64,000 nt of DNA from CAUZIZ01 sp965222655 (GTDB taxonomy: Bacteria > Acidobacteriota > UBA6911 > RPQK01 > JAJDTT01): positions 419,277 to 483,276 of the forward strand of contig CBDCUP010000010.1 in NCBI GenBank assembly GCA_965222655.1. Direction: 5' to 3'. Made by a program: the position numbers and the translations under genes. Below the pieces are notes generated by a model. It did not search any database. It saw only the letters and a program-made list of their open reading frames with translations, and had not been told where the DNA came from. Below are positions 62,746 to 64,000 of the stretch, piece after piece (position 1 is the stretch's first letter; each line of letters starts with the position of its first letter).

Positions 62746-63990
62746 TCAGGCGGCTTTCTCCTTCGACTCCTGGTTGACCAGGACTCCATTCACATACTTG
62801 GCTCCCTGATAGACATCTCTCATGAGCTCTGGAGCTTTGAGACGACGGAATCGTTTCTCGGCCACCAAGAGCATCTTCCAGATCACCGCCTGGGCGTTGT
62901 TCACCTTCTTGAAGCGCTTGGCCGCATCGGTTCGCAGCCGAAGTCCGGCGAACGGGGACTCCACTGGATTCGTGGTGCGCAGGTGTTGCCACTGCTGCTT
63001 CGGGTAGTTGTAAAAGCTCACCATCCGATCCCAGTCCTGGTCCAACAGATCGGCCGCCGGAGCCAAGCCTCTGCTTCGGCACCACTCCTGGAAAACCCGT
63101 TTGAGGCGTTCCGCTTCCTGACGGCTCTCAGCATAGGGGATCTGGCGCAGAATCAATAAGGCCGTGGGCTGCTCGCGTTTGGGCACCTTGGCCAGGATAT
63201 TGACGATGCGGTGATTCCAGCAACGCTGCTCTTCCGCCTCGGGGTAGACGTTGCACAAGGCCCCCCAGATGCCGAGGGGGCCGTCGGCGATGACCAGACG
63301 AGGAGCATTCATCCCCCGCCGCTTCAAGTCGCGTAACACCTCTGACCAACTTTCCGTCGATTCCCGATAACCGCTCGTCACCGAAACCACCACCTTGCTG
63401 CCATCACTGAGCGCCGCAAGGACCACCAGCAGGACGGCCTTTTCCTTCTCCAGACCCGCTTTGACGTAGATTCCATCCGCCCATAAATAAACGACTTCCA
63501 GTTCCTCCAGGGGACGACTTTGCCAGACGGCCCATTCTTCTTGCCACTTCTCTTTCAGTCGGGCCACCGTGTTGGCCGACAAGGCCGCTTCTTCCCCTAA
63601 AAGCCCTCTTAATGCCAAGTCGAAATCGCCCTGAGCCAGGCCCTGCAAATACAGCTCTGGAATCAGGTCTCGGACTTGCTGCGTCCGTTTGGCAAACAGC
63701 GGCAGTACCCGGCTTTCAAAACGCTCTTCTAGATCTCGGACTCGAGGCCGTCGCACGGTGATCGTCCCGCTACTGAGGGTCAGTCGTCTGGCCTTGCCAT
63801 AGCCGTTGCGGTATCCCGACGCTGGGTCCACTTTGCCTCGACGCTCACTCTTGTCTCGTCCCAGCAGCTCGGTCACCTCCTCCTCTAGTAGCTCCTGGAC
63901 CCAAGACTGGACCTTCTCCCGCACCCAATCTTCCAGCTCCTGGAAACAGGCTCTTGACTCCACAGTCCCCTCAATGTTCTTCTCTTTCAT
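62746..63990 (-). CDS. IS256-family (Mutator) transposase
   Basis: A 414-residue transposase. Catalytic Asp in VVYLWADGIYVKAGLE, Asp in RLVIADGPLGIWGAL and Glu in RTTNPVESPFAGLRLRTDAA; the C/H motif CWNHRIVNIL is present. It looks intact. Its right terminal repeat lies beyond the window. The 110 bases between it and the IS110 element contain no gene. Confidence 0.93.
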   Translation of the reverse strand: MKEKNIEGTVESRACFQELEDWVREKVQSWVQELLEEEVTELLGRDKSERRGKVDPASGYRNGYGKARRLTLSSGTITVRRPRVRDLEERFESRVLPLFAKRTQQVRDLIPELYLQGLAQGDFDLALRGLLGEEAALSANTVARLKEKWQEEWAVWQSRPLEELEVVYLWADGIYVKAGLEKEKAVLLVVLAALSDGSKVVVSVTSGYRESTESWSEVLRDLKRRGMNAPRLVIADGPLGIWGALCNVYPEAEEQRCWNHRIVNILAKVPKREQPTALLILRQIPYAESRQEAERLKRVFQEWCRSRGLAPAADLLDQDWDRMVSFYNYPKQQWQHLRTTNPVESPFAGLRLRTDAAKRFKKVNNAQAVIWKMLLVAEKRFRRLKAPELMRDVYQGAKYVNGVLVNQESKEKAA

Positions 63991-64000
63991 GCGGTGTGTA

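Overview
The window is about 64 kb from a Gram-negative bacterium: it encodes the P- and L-ring proteins FlgI and FlgH, and the flagellum is controlled by sigma54 and sigma28. The combination of CsrA/FliW, FlhF/FlhG, a FlgJ fused to an M23 peptidase, a GH57-like glycosidase and a Tad-pilus fragment would fit Acidobacteriota or a neighbouring phylum. That placement is inference; there is no rRNA or other marker here. No tRNA, rRNA or CRISPR array was seen.

Region 1 (1-5 kb): the end of a TPR protein, a radical SAM gene broken by a 317-bp miniature element with a clean 8-bp target duplication, an intact GH57-like gene, and a tRNA-dihydrouridine synthase. The first three could be part of a surface or flagellin glycosylation locus (inference).

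Region 2 (5.3-32.8 kb): a nearly complete flagellar regulon, all on the minus strand. Read in transcription order it starts at the right: fliK-flgD-flgE; fliL-fliN-fliO-fliP-fliQ-fliR-flhB; flhA-flhF-flhG-fliA-fliM-fliN2-DUF2802-MshEN; flgF-flgG-flgA-flgH-flgI-flgJ(M23); and flgM-orf60-flgN-flgK-flgL-fliW-csrA. Consensus-quality sigma54 promoters head the first four groups and a near-perfect sigma28 promoter heads the last. The order therefore mirrors assembly: export gate, C-ring, rod and rings first; anti-sigma factor, hook-filament junctions and the flagellin-translation switch (FliW/CsrA) last. flhF is split by a decayed IS200/IS605 element and a small MITE sits between fliR and flhB.

Region 3 (33-45.7 kb): accessory DNA. 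An RloC/AAA_13-type ABC ATPase gene with a zinc hook is broken into three pieces by a 4.57-kb four-gene transposon (DUF6431, DDE transposase, AAA ATPase, RecA-like ATPase), a full IS200/IS605 element and a frameshift. Further on are a Tad fragment, a recombinase tail, a mercury-type merR operon, a BlaI-type repressor and a GIY-YIG protein.

Region 4 (45.7-50.4 kb): an HDOD-GGDEF protein, an EAL-HDOD protein, an ankyrin protein, flagellin and a truncated cheW.

Region 5 (50.5-64 kb): layered mobile DNA. It holds an IS4-like element, a second flgE fragment, tyrosine recombinase remnants around a one-gene cassette, a dead Tn3-family transposon, a group II intron inside a palindromic repeat, fliJ, a 5'-truncated fliI, an IS110 element with a probable bridge-RNA region, and an IS256 element.

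The main theme is a flagellar locus under attack by small non-autonomous elements. At several insertion points the ancestral frame can be rebuilt by eye from the target duplications.
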